Shown here piece after piece: positions 46,143 through 57,000 of a DNA stretch of 64,000 bases; within the stretch, counting starts at the first letter, position 1; each line of letters begins with the position of its first letter. The notes beneath the pieces were generated by a model. It was not told the origin of the DNA. It did not search any database and saw only the letters and a list, made by a program, of their open reading frames with translations. The DNA is taken from contig NZ_JANCTD010000001.1 in the NCBI RefSeq assembly GCF_024297185.1, positions 505,298-569,297 on the forward strand, given 5' to 3'. Made by a program: the position numbers and the translations under genes. Source of the stretch: Lewinella sp. JB7 (GTDB lineage Bacteria; Bacteroidota; Bacteroidia; Chitinophagales; Saprospiraceae).

Positions 46143-46866
46143 GGAAGTAGTGGAGATAGCGAATGGTTACGGGCCGGTAAATTTAGCGTACGGGGAGGGA
46201 TCGCCGGTCGGGAGGATGAAATTATGGTCCGAGGGCGCGGGGGACGTCCCGGTTCGCCTGTCCAGCCGTGTATCATACACGGTGCGGGACGCCTAAATCG
46301 TTGCGGTTGCTCACTACAAGCATTGTACGGCACGCCGCCGATTTTTAGCCCTAGCCGTAGCTAATCCGCCCGGTAAGAGGGGTAATTGTGAATCAAGCAG
46401 GTGCACTTACGTATGTATTGTGATAATATTTGATAAATTCATCCCCGTAATTTTGTTTTACGAAGTGGAATAATGTATGTTTAGAGTCCCATTAAATGAG
46501 TTCGTTTTAAGAGACACCTTTTTACACACTATCAATAACACAAATTTCTCCTACCACAATTTTGTTGTAATTCGTCGTATCCCGGCGTAGCTCGTTGCGT
46601 CCCGACGTAACCCGCCATACCCTGGCGTAACTCGTCGTGTCCCGTCGTATACTCCGATATGCTGCGTAATTCAGCGTGTACTCCCGTATGCGTCGTAATT
46701 CGTCATGTCCCGTCGTAATTCGTCGGATACCGTCGTATGTCCTCTATATGCGTAATAATTCGTCGTGTCGTCCATACACGTCGTAAGCCGTCGTGCCCAG
46801 TGCTGACGTGTTATAGGGGATCGATGCCGCGCCTGCGGTTGAGGTAGGAATTGAGTAACACAGCAA
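46143..46866. other. 727-bp intergenic region upstream of the giant secreted-protein genes
   Basis: No gene is supported here. The first 240 bp are unremarkable; 46380-46560 is AT-rich and probably holds the promoter, including TAATTTTG at 46448-46455, a match to the Bacteroidota -7 consensus TAnnTTTG, although no -33 TTG sits at the usual distance. From 46567 the region turns into a degenerate tandem repeat. Confidence 0.5.
46567..46806. repeat. Degenerate 20-bp tandem repeat (GTAAYTCGTCGTGTCCCGTC-like)
   Basis: The first four units are exactly 20 bp (46567, 46587, 46607 and 46627), each opening with gta and containing an imperfect tcgtcgt or ccgcc core and a ccc; later copies, up to about 46806, are 17-31 bp and more diverged. 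The repeat ends 64 bp before the start of the first giant gene. It could be a leader-RNA element, a regulator-binding array or decayed repetitive DNA. Confidence 0.75.
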
Positions 46867-46869
46867 CCT

Positions 46870-49800
46870 ATGAACACACTATTACGCTCCCTCAAAGACC
46901 ACAACTGTAGACCGCTTACCCCAATAATCGTCAGAAGCTTTTTATTCGGTTTACTGTGCTTGTTCGCCGGTACCGCGTGGGGACAAAGTTTTGGCGAAAG
47001 CAGCCTAAATTTCGACGGTAAGGGGGGGGTCGCCTCGGCCACCTCGCTGATGTACGGACCGGACGGTCGACTCTACGTACTCAGTTCAAACGGAACGGTC
47101 GATATTTTTTCCGTGCAGCGGAATGGGGACAACGATTACGTCGTCACCGATGCGGAGGAACTACTGGACGTTAAAAATATTCCCAACCACAACGACGACG
47201 GAAGCGCGGGCTCCGCTACCACCCGCCAGGCTACCGGACTGACGGTCGCGGGTACCGCCGCGGAACCGGTGATTTACGTTACGTCGAGCGATAATCGAGT
47301 AGGCGGGCCGAGCGGCGATAAGGACCTCGACACCAACTCCGGGGTCATCACCCGACTGACCTGGAAGAACGGTTCCTGGGAGGTGGTCGATATCGTGCGG
47401 GGCCTCTCGCGCTCGGAGGAAAATCACGCGACGAACGGTCTGGAATTCGTGACGATCAACGGCAGCGACTACCTCATCGTCTGCTCGGGCGGTCACACCA
47501 ATGCCGGATCGCCGTCCGACAATTTTGCCTGGACGACCGAATACGCCCTGTCCGCAGCGGTCCTGTCGATCAACCTCACCCAGTTGGAGGCCATGCCCGT
47601 GCAGACGGACGCCGTTTCCGGAAGACAGTTCATATATAATCTGCCCACGCTGGACGACCCCACTCGGCCGAATGCTAACGCGATTACTGATCCCGACTCC
47701 CCGAACTACAACGGTGTGGATATCGGTGATCCCTGGGGGGGCAATGACGGGCTGAATCAGGCAATGATCGTGGCCGGGGGACCCGTGCAGATTTTTTCGG
47801 CCGGCTACCGGAATTCCTACGACCTGGCCGTTACCGCGGACGGTAAGGTGTACGTTACCGACAACGGGGCTAACGGGGGATGGGGCGGACTGCCCGTTAA
47901 TGAGGGCAACGACGGTACGGTCACCAACGACTACGTCTCCTCCGAACCCGGCAGCTCCAGCTCGATCGGCGGCGAACAGGTAAACAATGCCGATCACCTG
48001 ACGATGGTCACGGCGGATATCCAGAACTATACCTTCGGGAGCTTCTACGGCGGACATCCCGCCCCCATTCGGGCGAATCCCGCCGGTGCCGGACTGTTCA
48101 CCAACCCGACGGCCAACGCCAACAGCAATTCCGTTTTCCGTACCCTTATTTACGACCCCGACGGCTCCCGCGGTGCCGGTTACACTACCAACCCCAACAT
48201 CGCGCTGCCCGCTAACTGGCCTCCGGTGCCCCTCGCTCAGGCCGATCCCCGCGAAGGCGACTGGCGCGGCCCCGGGATCTCTAATCCCGACGGCGACGAC
48301 GACATACTGGTAACCACCTGGGGTACGAACACCAACGGGATCGACGAGTACACGGCCTCCAACTTCGGCGGGGCCATGCAGGGCGATCTGATCGCGGGTA
48401 AAAACGGTGGGGTACTGCGCCGGGTGCAACTGAATACCGACGGAAGCCTGCAACAACTGACCAATTCGTTTATCTCCAACCTGGGGGGCAATGCACTGGG
48501 AGTAACCTGCAATAGCGACAACGACCCATTTCCGGGTACCATCTGGGTGGCTACCTACAATAGTGATATTAAGGTGCTGGAGCCCCAGGACTTCGTAAAC
48601 TGCATCCTGCCCGGTGAAGCCGGTTATTCCGCTACGGCAGACAACGACAGTGACGGCTACACCAATCAGGATGAGATCGATAACAAGTCAGCCGCCCAGA
48701 CCACGGAAGACGTGATCTGTAATGGCGGTAACCAACCAGATGATTTCGATAAGTCGGCGGGGGGTGCCCTCGTCTCCGACCTGAACGATCCGGACGACGA
48801 CAACGACAATATTCCCGACGCCAACGATCCCTTCCAGTTGGGCGATCCGACCGACGGCGGCAGCGATGCCTTCGATCTGCCGGTCAGCAACGACTTGCTT
48901 TCCGATAATCCGGAATTGAAGGGCTACCTGGGGCTGGGTTTTACCGGACTGATGAATAACGGCGCCGCCAACCCCAACTGGCTGAACTGGCTCGACCGCC
49001 GCGATGATCCCAATGATCCCCACCCAAATGACATTCTCGGAGGTGCCGTCGGTGCCATGACCATGCAGATGACCTCCGGCACGGCCCTGGGCAGCACCAA
49101 CACCCAGGAAAAGGCCTTCCAGTACGGCGTGAACGTCGACGAAAACGCCGGTTCCTTCACCGTCGAAGGTCGCCTGTTCAACTTTACTGCCGCCCGGCAA
49201 CTCTACGACTCTTCGACTCCCGGTAACAGTGAGTTGGGCCTGTTCATCGGAGACGGAACCCAGAGCAACTATCTCAAGCTCGTCCTGACGGCGGGCGGGC
49301 AGCTACAGGCCCTCCAGGAGATCAACGACGTACCGCAGACGCCCGTAAGCGCCAACGTCACGGCTAACGATGACGTCGTCCTGTATTTCCAGGTCAATAC
49401 CTCGACCGGAGTCGTCACCCTGCAGTACGCGGTTGACGGCGGGGGTATCCAGACGTTAGGTACCATTACGGCCGCGGGGAGTATCCTGACCGCCATCAAG
49501 AACAGCGGAACGCCACTGGCCGTAGGCCTGATCGGTACCTCCAATGAGGTGGGCAAGGAAGTGGAAGGCACCTGGGATTATCTGCACGTACAGGGCGCCC
49601 AACCCTACGTCGAGCAGAGCCTTTCGGACATTGATGTACAGATCGGCGCTACCACTCAGACCATCGCGCTGGGAGACTACTTCGGTGACGACGGGGGTGA
49701 CGGCAGTCTGACCTACACCGTTCAGAACAATACCAACACGGCCGTTGGGGCGAGTATCAACAGCGGTACGCTATCCATCGCCTTCCCGGCCTCGGCCGCC

Positions 49801-52800
49801 GTAGCGCAGATCACCATTCGGGCAACCGATGCCGGCGGGCTCTTCGTAGAGCAGACCTTTACCGTCACCGTATCCGACGAGCCGGAACCCATCCTGCGCA
49901 TTCGGGCCAACGGGGCTACCATTACCGCTACCGATGCCCCCTATCCCGATTGGCAGGGCATCACGGCCGCCGGTGCCCAGAGTGGTAGTTATAACGGGAT
50001 AACCTACGCCGTTAACACCGGAACGTTTTCTACCCAGAATACCTCGGGCCGCCACGCCTCCCTACCCGACTACGTACCGCAAGCCCTCTTTACCCACGAA
50101 CGCTACGACCCGGGATCCGCTCCGGAGATGGAGTGGACCTTCGGTCTGCCCAACGGCCAGTATGTCGTGCGCTTGTATATGGGCAACGGATACGGCGGAA
50201 CATCGGCCGTAGGCGAACGAGTATTCGACATTTCCATCGAAAATCAACTGGTACAGGACGACCTCGACCTCGTCGCCACCTTCGGTCACCAGAACGGGGG
50301 CATGCTGGAGTATTCCGTTACCCTGGAGGACGGTACCCTGAATATCCTGTTCGAGCACAACATAGAAAACCCCCTGATCAACGGTATCGAGATACTGGGC
50401 GTACCCGGGCAGTCCAATGTGCCCATTACGGTCACCCCGATCCCGAATCAGACCAACCAGGAAGGCGACCTGATCAACCTAACGGTAGCGGCTTCCGGCG
50501 GGGACGCCAACGAAAACTTCGTATACAGTGCCACGGGTTTACCCGCGGGGCTCCAGATCGAACCCACGACGGGATTGATCTTCGGCAACATTGCCACCGG
50601 AGCAGCGGCCGGAAGCGTATACAGTTCCGTAGTCACGGTGGATAAGGCCGGCAGCACCGCCGTCAATGCTTCCTTTACGTGGACGGTCACCGGTCCGGTC
50701 AGCAACGCAAGCTGGAACGACCAGAGCGACGACGAGAACTATACCGCCCGCCACGAATGCTCCTTCGTACAGGCCGGAGACAAATTCTACCTCTTCGGCG
50801 GTCGGGAAAATTCCTCCACCCTCGACGTTTACAATTACCAATCCAAGACCTGGAGCCAAATCTCCGACTCCGCACCCGCTGAATTCAATCACTTCCAGGC
50901 GGTGGAGTACCAGGGACTGATCTGGGTGATCGGGGCGTTCAAAAACAACTCGTACCCCAACGAAGCGCCCGCCGATTACGTCTGGGCCTATAATCCCGCC
51001 ACCGATGAGTGGATCCAGGGACCGGCGATTCCGGATGGCCGCAAACGGGGCTCGGCCGGATTGGTAGTACACAACGACAAGTTCTACGTCATTGCCGGCA
51101 ACACTATTGGGCACAATGGAGGTTATGTGTCCTGGTTCGACGAGTTCGACCCGGCCACCGGACAGTGGACAGTTCTGAACGACTCGCCACGCCCCCGCGA
51201 CCACTACCACGCGGCCGTGATCGGTGACAAGCTATACCTGGCGGGCGGCCGCCTGTCGGGTGGCCCGGGTGGCACCTTCGCTCCCCTGATCGCGGAAGTC
51301 GACGTCTACGATTTCACTACCCAGTCCTGGTCCTCCGCACCCGCCTTGCCTACACCCCGGGCGGCCGCTTCCGTGGGGGTCTTTCAGAACGAACTGTACG
51401 TTATCGGCGGTGAGATCGACGTGGACCTTCAGGGCAACACCATTAGCGACGCCGTGAAGACCACGGAAGCCTACAACCCGGTTACTGAGAACTGGTCGAC
51501 GAAGGCAAACCTGGTGACCGAACGGCACGGCACCCAGGCCATCGTTTCCGGCGGTGGTATCCACGTAGCGGCCGGCTCCAGCAGCAAGGGCGGCGGCGGA
51601 ACGATGAAGAATATGGAGTACTTCGGTACCGACAATCCGACCGGCTCCTCCCTCACCGCCAGCCAATTGCAGGTGCCGTCCAGCGTCAGCGTCAGCACGA
51701 GTGGATCTACGAACGTCACGCTAACCAGTAGCGGTGGCAACACCGGCCTCATCATTACCAGCGTCGCGATCACCGGTCCGGAGGCCGCCTCCTTCTCCCT
51801 GGGTACCCCCGTGGAGTTCGCCCTGGTGGAGCCGGGCGCCAGCCTGGACCTCGCCGTAAGTTTCGGGGGCACCGAAGGCGGTAAAACGGCAGTGCTCGAA
51901 ATCGAGTACGGCAATGCCGGTATTGCCGTCGTCGCGCTGAATAGTACCGCGCAGACACCCGGCACGGTCCTGTACCGGGTCAACGCGGGTGGAACGCTCA
52001 CTGCCAGTAACGATTCCGACCCGACCGACTGGTCCGCGGATCAGGCTACCTCGACGGCCAACGGTTCCGCCACTACGGGCACCCCTTCGCCCTACTACAA
52101 TACGACGTCGCCGGCCCAGGACATCACCTACGGGGTTGCGTTCACGGGAACGAACAACACGGGCTATCCCGATGCACTGTTCTCCACGGAACGGTACAGC
52201 GCGGCACCAAATCCCAATAATATGCAGTGGGATTTCCCGGTGGGCAACGGAGACTACACCGTAAACCTCCTCTTCGCGGAGGTCTGGACCGGGGCGAAGA
52301 CGGCCGGTACCAGAGTATTCGACGTAACGATTGAAGGGAATCCGGTACTGCAAAACTTCGACCAAACCGTCGCGTACGGCTGGAATACGGCCGGGGTGGA
52401 ATCGTTTCCGGTAACCGTCTCGGACGGAAATCTGGATATCGACTTCTTGTTAATAACGCAGAACCCTAACATCAAGGGCATCGAAATCGTCAGTAGTGGA
52501 ACGATCTCCGATAACGACCCCCCGGTTGTCACTAGTCCCGGGTCGCAATTCGGCACGGAGGGCGACAACGTATCCCTACAGATTGCCGCTACCGACACCG
52601 ACCCCTGTAGTGGACTGACCTACGCGGCCACGGGGCTCCCGCCCAGCCTTTCCATCGACCCCACCTCGGGTCTGATCTCCGGTACCCTCGACGTAGGCAG
52701 CGGAAGCAGTGAACCGGCGGGCGCGTTTATCGAGGACGGTGGGATCGTAGTCATCGAAATGGAGTCGGCCGAAACCCTGCCGGGCTCCTGGAAGGATGCT

Positions 52801-53934
52801 TCGAACTACAGTACTACATTCTCTCCAAGTGTCAATAGTCCGGCCGGGGCCAGCGACAGCGATTTCATCATCTGGCAGGGACCTCAGTACACGGGCTCGC
52901 CCGGCAACGGATTGATTGCTTACCCGGTAGTTATCTCCACGCCCGGCGTGTACAAATTCCAGTGGCGCAACCAAGTCGGCAACGGCACCAATGCTACGGA
53001 GCACAACGATACCTGGGTGAAGATCGAGTCCGACGCCTTTTACGGGCAGAAGACCGGAAGCACCGTCTGCCCCAAGGGGTCGAACCCGGCGGAGAACGAT
53101 TGTACCGGCAGTGCACCCAACGGTTCCGGCTCGGGTGGTTGGTTCAAGGTCTACTCGAGCGGCGCGACCAACTGGAGCTGGAGTACGAGAACCAGCGACA
53201 ACGACGCTCACGATATCTACGCCCGCTTCGACGCCCCCGGGGTATACAACATTATGATCTCGGCCCGCTCCTCGTCGCACGTGATCGACCGGATGGTGCT
53301 GGCACACTCCAGCTACTCCGGCAACCCGCAGAGCCTCAGCTTGCCGGAATCCGCCCGCACTACGGGCGGCACCGTCGGCGCCGCGGAAAACAGCCCTTAC
53401 AACGTCGTAGTAACCGTTACCGACGGTTGCTCCCCCGCATCCAGTTCGGCCACGGCCTTTACCTGGAATGTCGTGGATCAGCAGTCGGGCGGCAGTCTGG
53501 CGCTGACGGCTACCAGCCAGGGCCGCAGTGATCACGGTGGCGAGCACACCGTCGAGCTGTACACATTAGGTAACCTGACCACTCCCGCCTACACCTACAC
53601 GCCTACCGCTAACGCGGCGGGGCAGATGACGGTATCGGGCTTTGCCCCCGGCACCTACAAGGTCCTGGTAAAACGCAGCGGGTTCTTGCAGAGGGTGCAG
53701 CAACTGTCGCTGAGCAGCGGAAACTCGACCGCCAACTTCGCCGAACTCAGGGCGGGAAATCTGAATGCGGACAACAGCGTCAACATCCTGGACTTCTCGC
53801 TGCTGGCCAATACGTTCGGCCAGTCCGGACAGACCTCCGACTTCAACGGAGACGGCGTGACCAATATCCTGGACTTCTCCCTCCTGGCTTCCAATTTCGG
53901 CCAGAGCGGAGACCCCTTAATCAGTAATAATTAG
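46870..53934 (+). CDS. Giant secreted multimodular protein with C-terminal dockerin-like module (gene A)
   Basis: A 2354-aa protein with a signal peptide (about 1-39). Order of modules: sorbosone/glucose dehydrogenase-like propeller (about 45-580), Ca-binding TSP3-like stretch (about 590-660; DNDSDGYTNQDE), a jelly-roll-like domain (about 690-900), malectin-like (about 1008-1180), putative Ig, Kelch propeller of six blades (about 1280-1585), second malectin-like (about 1700-1877), Ig, CBM-like (about 1950-2150), then an X-like beta module and a dockerin-like pair of EF loops (2298-2347: NADNSVNILDF and DFNGDGVTNILDF). No T9SS-type tail follows. It may dock to a cohesin of genes B or C. Enzymatic activity is unproven. 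Confidence 0.8.
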   Translation: MNTLLRSLKDHNCRPLTPIIVRSFLFGLLCLFAGTAWGQSFGESSLNFDGKGGVASATSLMYGPDGRLYVLSSNGTVDIFSVQRNGDNDYVVTDAEELLDVKNIPNHNDDGSAGSATTRQATGLTVAGTAAEPVIYVTSSDNRVGGPSGDKDLDTNSGVITRLTWKNGSWEVVDIVRGLSRSEENHATNGLEFVTINGSDYLIVCSGGHTNAGSPSDNFAWTTEYALSAAVLSINLTQLEAMPVQTDAVSGRQFIYNLPTLDDPTRPNANAITDPDSPNYNGVDIGDPWGGNDGLNQAMIVAGGPVQIFSAGYRNSYDLAVTADGKVYVTDNGANGGWGGLPVNEGNDGTVTNDYVSSEPGSSSSIGGEQVNNADHLTMVTADIQNYTFGSFYGGHPAPIRANPAGAGLFTNPTANANSNSVFRTLIYDPDGSRGAGYTTNPNIALPANWPPVPLAQADPREGDWRGPGISNPDGDDDILVTTWGTNTNGIDEYTASNFGGAMQGDLIAGKNGGVLRRVQLNTDGSLQQLTNSFISNLGGNALGVTCNSDNDPFPGTIWVATYNSDIKVLEPQDFVNCILPGEAGYSATADNDSDGYTNQDEIDNKSAAQTTEDVICNGGNQPDDFDKSAGGALVSDLNDPDDDNDNIPDANDPFQLGDPTDGGSDAFDLPVSNDLLSDNPELKGYLGLGFTGLMNNGAANPNWLNWLDRRDDPNDPHPNDILGGAVGAMTMQMTSGTALGSTNTQEKAFQYGVNVDENAGSFTVEGRLFNFTAARQLYDSSTPGNSELGLFIGDGTQSNYLKLVLTAGGQLQALQEINDVPQTPVSANVTANDDVVLYFQVNTSTGVVTLQYAVDGGGIQTLGTITAAGSILTAIKNSGTPLAVGLIGTSNEVGKEVEGTWDYLHVQGAQPYVEQSLSDIDVQIGATTQTIALGDYFGDDGGDGSLTYTVQNNTNTAVGASINSGTLSIAFPASAAVAQITIRATDAGGLFVEQTFTVTVSDEPEPILRIRANGATITATDAPYPDWQGITAAGAQSGSYNGITYAVNTGTFSTQNTSGRHASLPDYVPQALFTHERYDPGSAPEMEWTFGLPNGQYVVRLYMGNGYGGTSAVGERVFDISIENQLVQDDLDLVATFGHQNGGMLEYSVTLEDGTLNILFEHNIENPLINGIEILGVPGQSNVPITVTPIPNQTNQEGDLINLTVAASGGDANENFVYSATGLPAGLQIEPTTGLIFGNIATGAAAGSVYSSVVTVDKAGSTAVNASFTWTVTGPVSNASWNDQSDDENYTARHECSFVQAGDKFYLFGGRENSSTLDVYNYQSKTWSQISDSAPAEFNHFQAVEYQGLIWVIGAFKNNSYPNEAPADYVWAYNPATDEWIQGPAIPDGRKRGSAGLVVHNDKFYVIAGNTIGHNGGYVSWFDEFDPATGQWTVLNDSPRPRDHYHAAVIGDKLYLAGGRLSGGPGGTFAPLIAEVDVYDFTTQSWSSAPALPTPRAAASVGVFQNELYVIGGEIDVDLQGNTISDAVKTTEAYNPVTENWSTKANLVTERHGTQAIVSGGGIHVAAGSSSKGGGGTMKNMEYFGTDNPTGSSLTASQLQVPSSVSVSTSGSTNVTLTSSGGNTGLIITSVAITGPEAASFSLGTPVEFALVEPGASLDLAVSFGGTEGGKTAVLEIEYGNAGIAVVALNSTAQTPGTVLYRVNAGGTLTASNDSDPTDWSADQATSTANGSATTGTPSPYYNTTSPAQDITYGVAFTGTNNTGYPDALFSTERYSAAPNPNNMQWDFPVGNGDYTVNLLFAEVWTGAKTAGTRVFDVTIEGNPVLQNFDQTVAYGWNTAGVESFPVTVSDGNLDIDFLLITQNPNIKGIEIVSSGTISDNDPPVVTSPGSQFGTEGDNVSLQIAATDTDPCSGLTYAATGLPPSLSIDPTSGLISGTLDVGSGSSEPAGAFIEDGGIVVIEMESAETLPGSWKDASNYSTTFSPSVNSPAGASDSDFIIWQGPQYTGSPGNGLIAYPVVISTPGVYKFQWRNQVGNGTNATEHNDTWVKIESDAFYGQKTGSTVCPKGSNPAENDCTGSAPNGSGSGGWFKVYSSGATNWSWSTRTSDNDAHDIYARFDAPGVYNIMISARSSSHVIDRMVLAHSSYSGNPQSLSLPESARTTGGTVGAAENSPYNVVVTVTDGCSPASSSATAFTWNVVDQQSGGSLALTATSQGRSDHGGEHTVELYTLGNLTTPAYTYTPTANAAGQMTVSGFAPGTYKVLVKRSGFLQRVQQLSLSSGNSTANFAELRAGNLNADNSVNILDFSLLANTFGQSGQTSDFNGDGVTNILDFSLLASNFGQSGDPLISNN

Positions 53935-53945
53935 ACCGTAAACGA

Positions 53946-53977
53946 CCGGGATGAGGTTGAAGCCAACCTCATCCCGG
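53946..53977 (+). terminator. Stem-loop between genes A and B
   Basis: A perfect 13-bp stem (53946-53958 with 53965-53977, ccgggatgaggtt and its complement) with a 6-base loop lies 12 bp after the gene A stop. There is no strong T-tract, so it may attenuate or protect the mRNA rather than stop transcription fully. Confidence 0.7.
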
Positions 53978-54019
53978 CCCTATTCACGTATCCCGCCCCC
54001 GGCGATAATATATCTACCT

Positions 54020-57000
54020 ATGAATACTCCATTACCTACCTCCGTTCGCGCGGTGAATATTTTGGACAAGGGCTTGCGCACCTGGTTGATGGTGCTCCTT
54101 TTACTCCCGGGCTGGCTGATGCAGGCCCAGGCCGATTTAGTCATGTCTCCCGCCGCGTCGACGATAAACGTCGGCGACAACCTTACGCTCACGCTACAGG
54201 TAGTCGCGGGCAGTCAGGAACTCGACGGGGTGGCCGCCCACTTGGACTTTGATCCTGCCTTCATAACCGTCAACTCGGTCGTATATAACGCAAGTTCCGA
54301 ATTACCCACGGTCATTGTAGATCCCACCAACTTCGATCCGTCGGGAACGATCGACGCGGCTACCGGCCTGCTGGGCGGCCCCTTCGTTAGCGGAACCTTC
54401 GATTACCTGACCATTAACCTGACGGCCATCGCCGAAGGAACGACGTCCATCGACTTCTCGTTTGACTCCGGACCTCCCGACCGCAAAACCCAGATCTCCA
54501 GAATCGGTGTCCCGGTTTTCGGCACCGCCACGGGCACCAGCCTTACGATCACCAGCCCCAATGCCCCACCTACGGTAAGCATCACCTCACCCACCGATGG
54601 CGCGGTGTTCAGCCAGGGTGACGACGTGGTCATTACGGCCTCGGCAAATGACTCCGATGGTACGGTGAGCAGCGTCGCCTTTTTTGACGGGAGCACTCCG
54701 CTTGGCGTAGACAACGATGCGCCGTATTTCGTGACGCTGCCGAATATATCGTCGGGCGCCCATACCCTGACCGCTGTAGCGACGGATGACAATGGAGCTA
54801 CAACTACCTCTTCGGCGATAAATGTCACTGCCAACGATCCTGCGCCTTTTCAACTCTGTATCGCTTCCGGTTCTGCAGGCCTCGAAGCTTTCGGCCGGGT
54901 TTTCGAAGCTGATAACAGTTCTACGGGTGGACATCCCACACGCACCAACGGTAAGAAGTATGCGGGATATAATGGTGCTATTGCAGGAACAAATAATTCG
55001 GCAGAGCTACTTTTATTTCAGGAAGAAATATACGGTGGAAAAACAGGTCTAGGAGGTAATGACCCCGCCTTCACTTATGACGTTCCCGTAGCAAACGGCT
55101 TTTATGCGGTTGACCTTTATTTCGCTGAGGTTTATCACCCATCCTCCGGCGGGCGTGTTTTTGACGTTTTCCTCGAAGGAAATCTAATTCTCGATGAATA
55201 CGATCTGGTTGACCCGGTTAAGGATGGAATAAGCTCGAACCAAACAGCTATTACCCGTACCTACTTTGTACAGGTCGCCGATGGTGAACTCAGTGTGCAA
55301 ATCGGACCGGCCACGGTTGATAACGGCAAACTTTCCGGTCTCTGTATTACCCGAGTACCGAGTGCTAATTTAATGCCATCCACATCCTTTGCCGCTTTGG
55401 AAGCCGAAGCGCTCATGCCGGCAGATATTGATCTCGGTATCTCCGACCCGGAAAGCGATAATCTTACTATTTCACTGAGCCCATCTCTTCCCGCAGGTCT
55501 TACGCTTGACCTGGCAAATTTGAAAATTACAGGTACCCCCGAAATTGCCACGGTTGGGACCTACACCATCAACGCGATTATTTCGGATGGAACCAGCGCC
55601 CCGATTACTCGGGAATACACTTTAGAAATTTCCGAACCGGGGCCTAATGATCCTCCAACTATCGGCGCAATTGCGGATGTTGCCGTAAACGAAGGCGATG
55701 CAATCTCAGTGAATGTAATCGTAACGGATGATAATTTACCAGCCGCAACCCTCCAGATCTTTGATAAGAGCGATGGGGGAACCAACCCCTTTATGCCGGC
55801 TACCGCGATATCTGGATACACTTTCACGGACAATGGTAATGGAAACTACACCCTTAACTGGACCCCTTCGGCCGGTGAAGGTCGATCGTATTATGCGGTC
55901 GTTGTCGCCGACGATGGTATTAATCCAGAGGTCAAGCAGTCATTTACCATCGATGTGGCCCAGCAAATTCCGGGTACGATCTTGTCCCGGACATTTAACA
56001 ATCCTTTTCCATGGTACGGCAGTTCAACACCGGGAGCAGGGTTTTCCGTCGCAATAGAAACCAATGCCGCCAAAAATATTGGCTATATCGACAATGGTGA
56101 TTTTGTTGAGTATTGGGTAAATATTCCTGCCGCCGGTGACTACGAATGGCGATTTAGCGGAGCTAAGGGCAATAACGGAATCACGACGGTAACTTTGTCC
56201 GAAGACGATGGTGGTTTTAGCGCAATCGGCACCGTCGCTGTTCCGAATACCGGATGGCAGACGTACAATGATTACTTAGCGGACGTCACTTTTTCCAATC
56301 CGGGATTACAGAAGATCAGGCTCGATTTCAACGGTGGATGCAACACCAATGAATTTGAATTTACCCTGATTACAGCTGCCGACAACACCCCGCCCGTGAT
56401 TGCCCTTCTCGGCGACAATCCTTTGGAATTAACAGTAGGTGATGCCTACACCGAATTAGGCGCTACAGCTTCTGACGAAACGGATGGCGACATCTCGGCA
56501 AACATTATTATCGATGCCTCCGCGGTTGATGTGAATACGATTGGTTCTTACAACGTAACCTATAATGTAAGCGATGCTGCCAACAATGCAGCCACTGAAG
56601 TGATTCGCGTGGTGAACGTTAATCCACCGACCAACACAGCACCAATCCTTACGATTGGCAACCCCATTGACGGGGCCACCGTCACCCGGGGCGCCAACCT
56701 TACCCTGACGGCTACGGTGACCGACGCGGAAGAACCCGGCCTGGGAACCAGTACGGCCTGGGCCGCCACCGATCCCCAATTCTCTACCAATCCGTTGAGC
56801 GGCGTGGGAGCGAGTATTACCGGCCAACTGGTAACCCCCGGATCCCAGACCATCATCGCCTCCGTTACGGATGGCGGAGGCCTCACTAATTCCGATGCCG
56901 TCACCGTCACGGTCTCCGCTCCCGGGGTCGCGATCACGGCACCTGCGGCCAATGCCACGCTTACGAGTACCGGAGTACAATTGCAGTGGACCGCAACGGA

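Noticed and set aside
46448..46455. TAATTTTG as the -7 box of a confirmed promoter for the giant genes
   Set aside because: The nearest -33 TTG candidates are 15 or 27 bp away rather than the usual 17-23, so it is noted only within the intergenic entry.
53951..54019. Upstream in-frame start for gene B at 53951
   Set aside because: That frame reads through the perfect terminator hairpin, and a better signal-peptide start exists at 54020.
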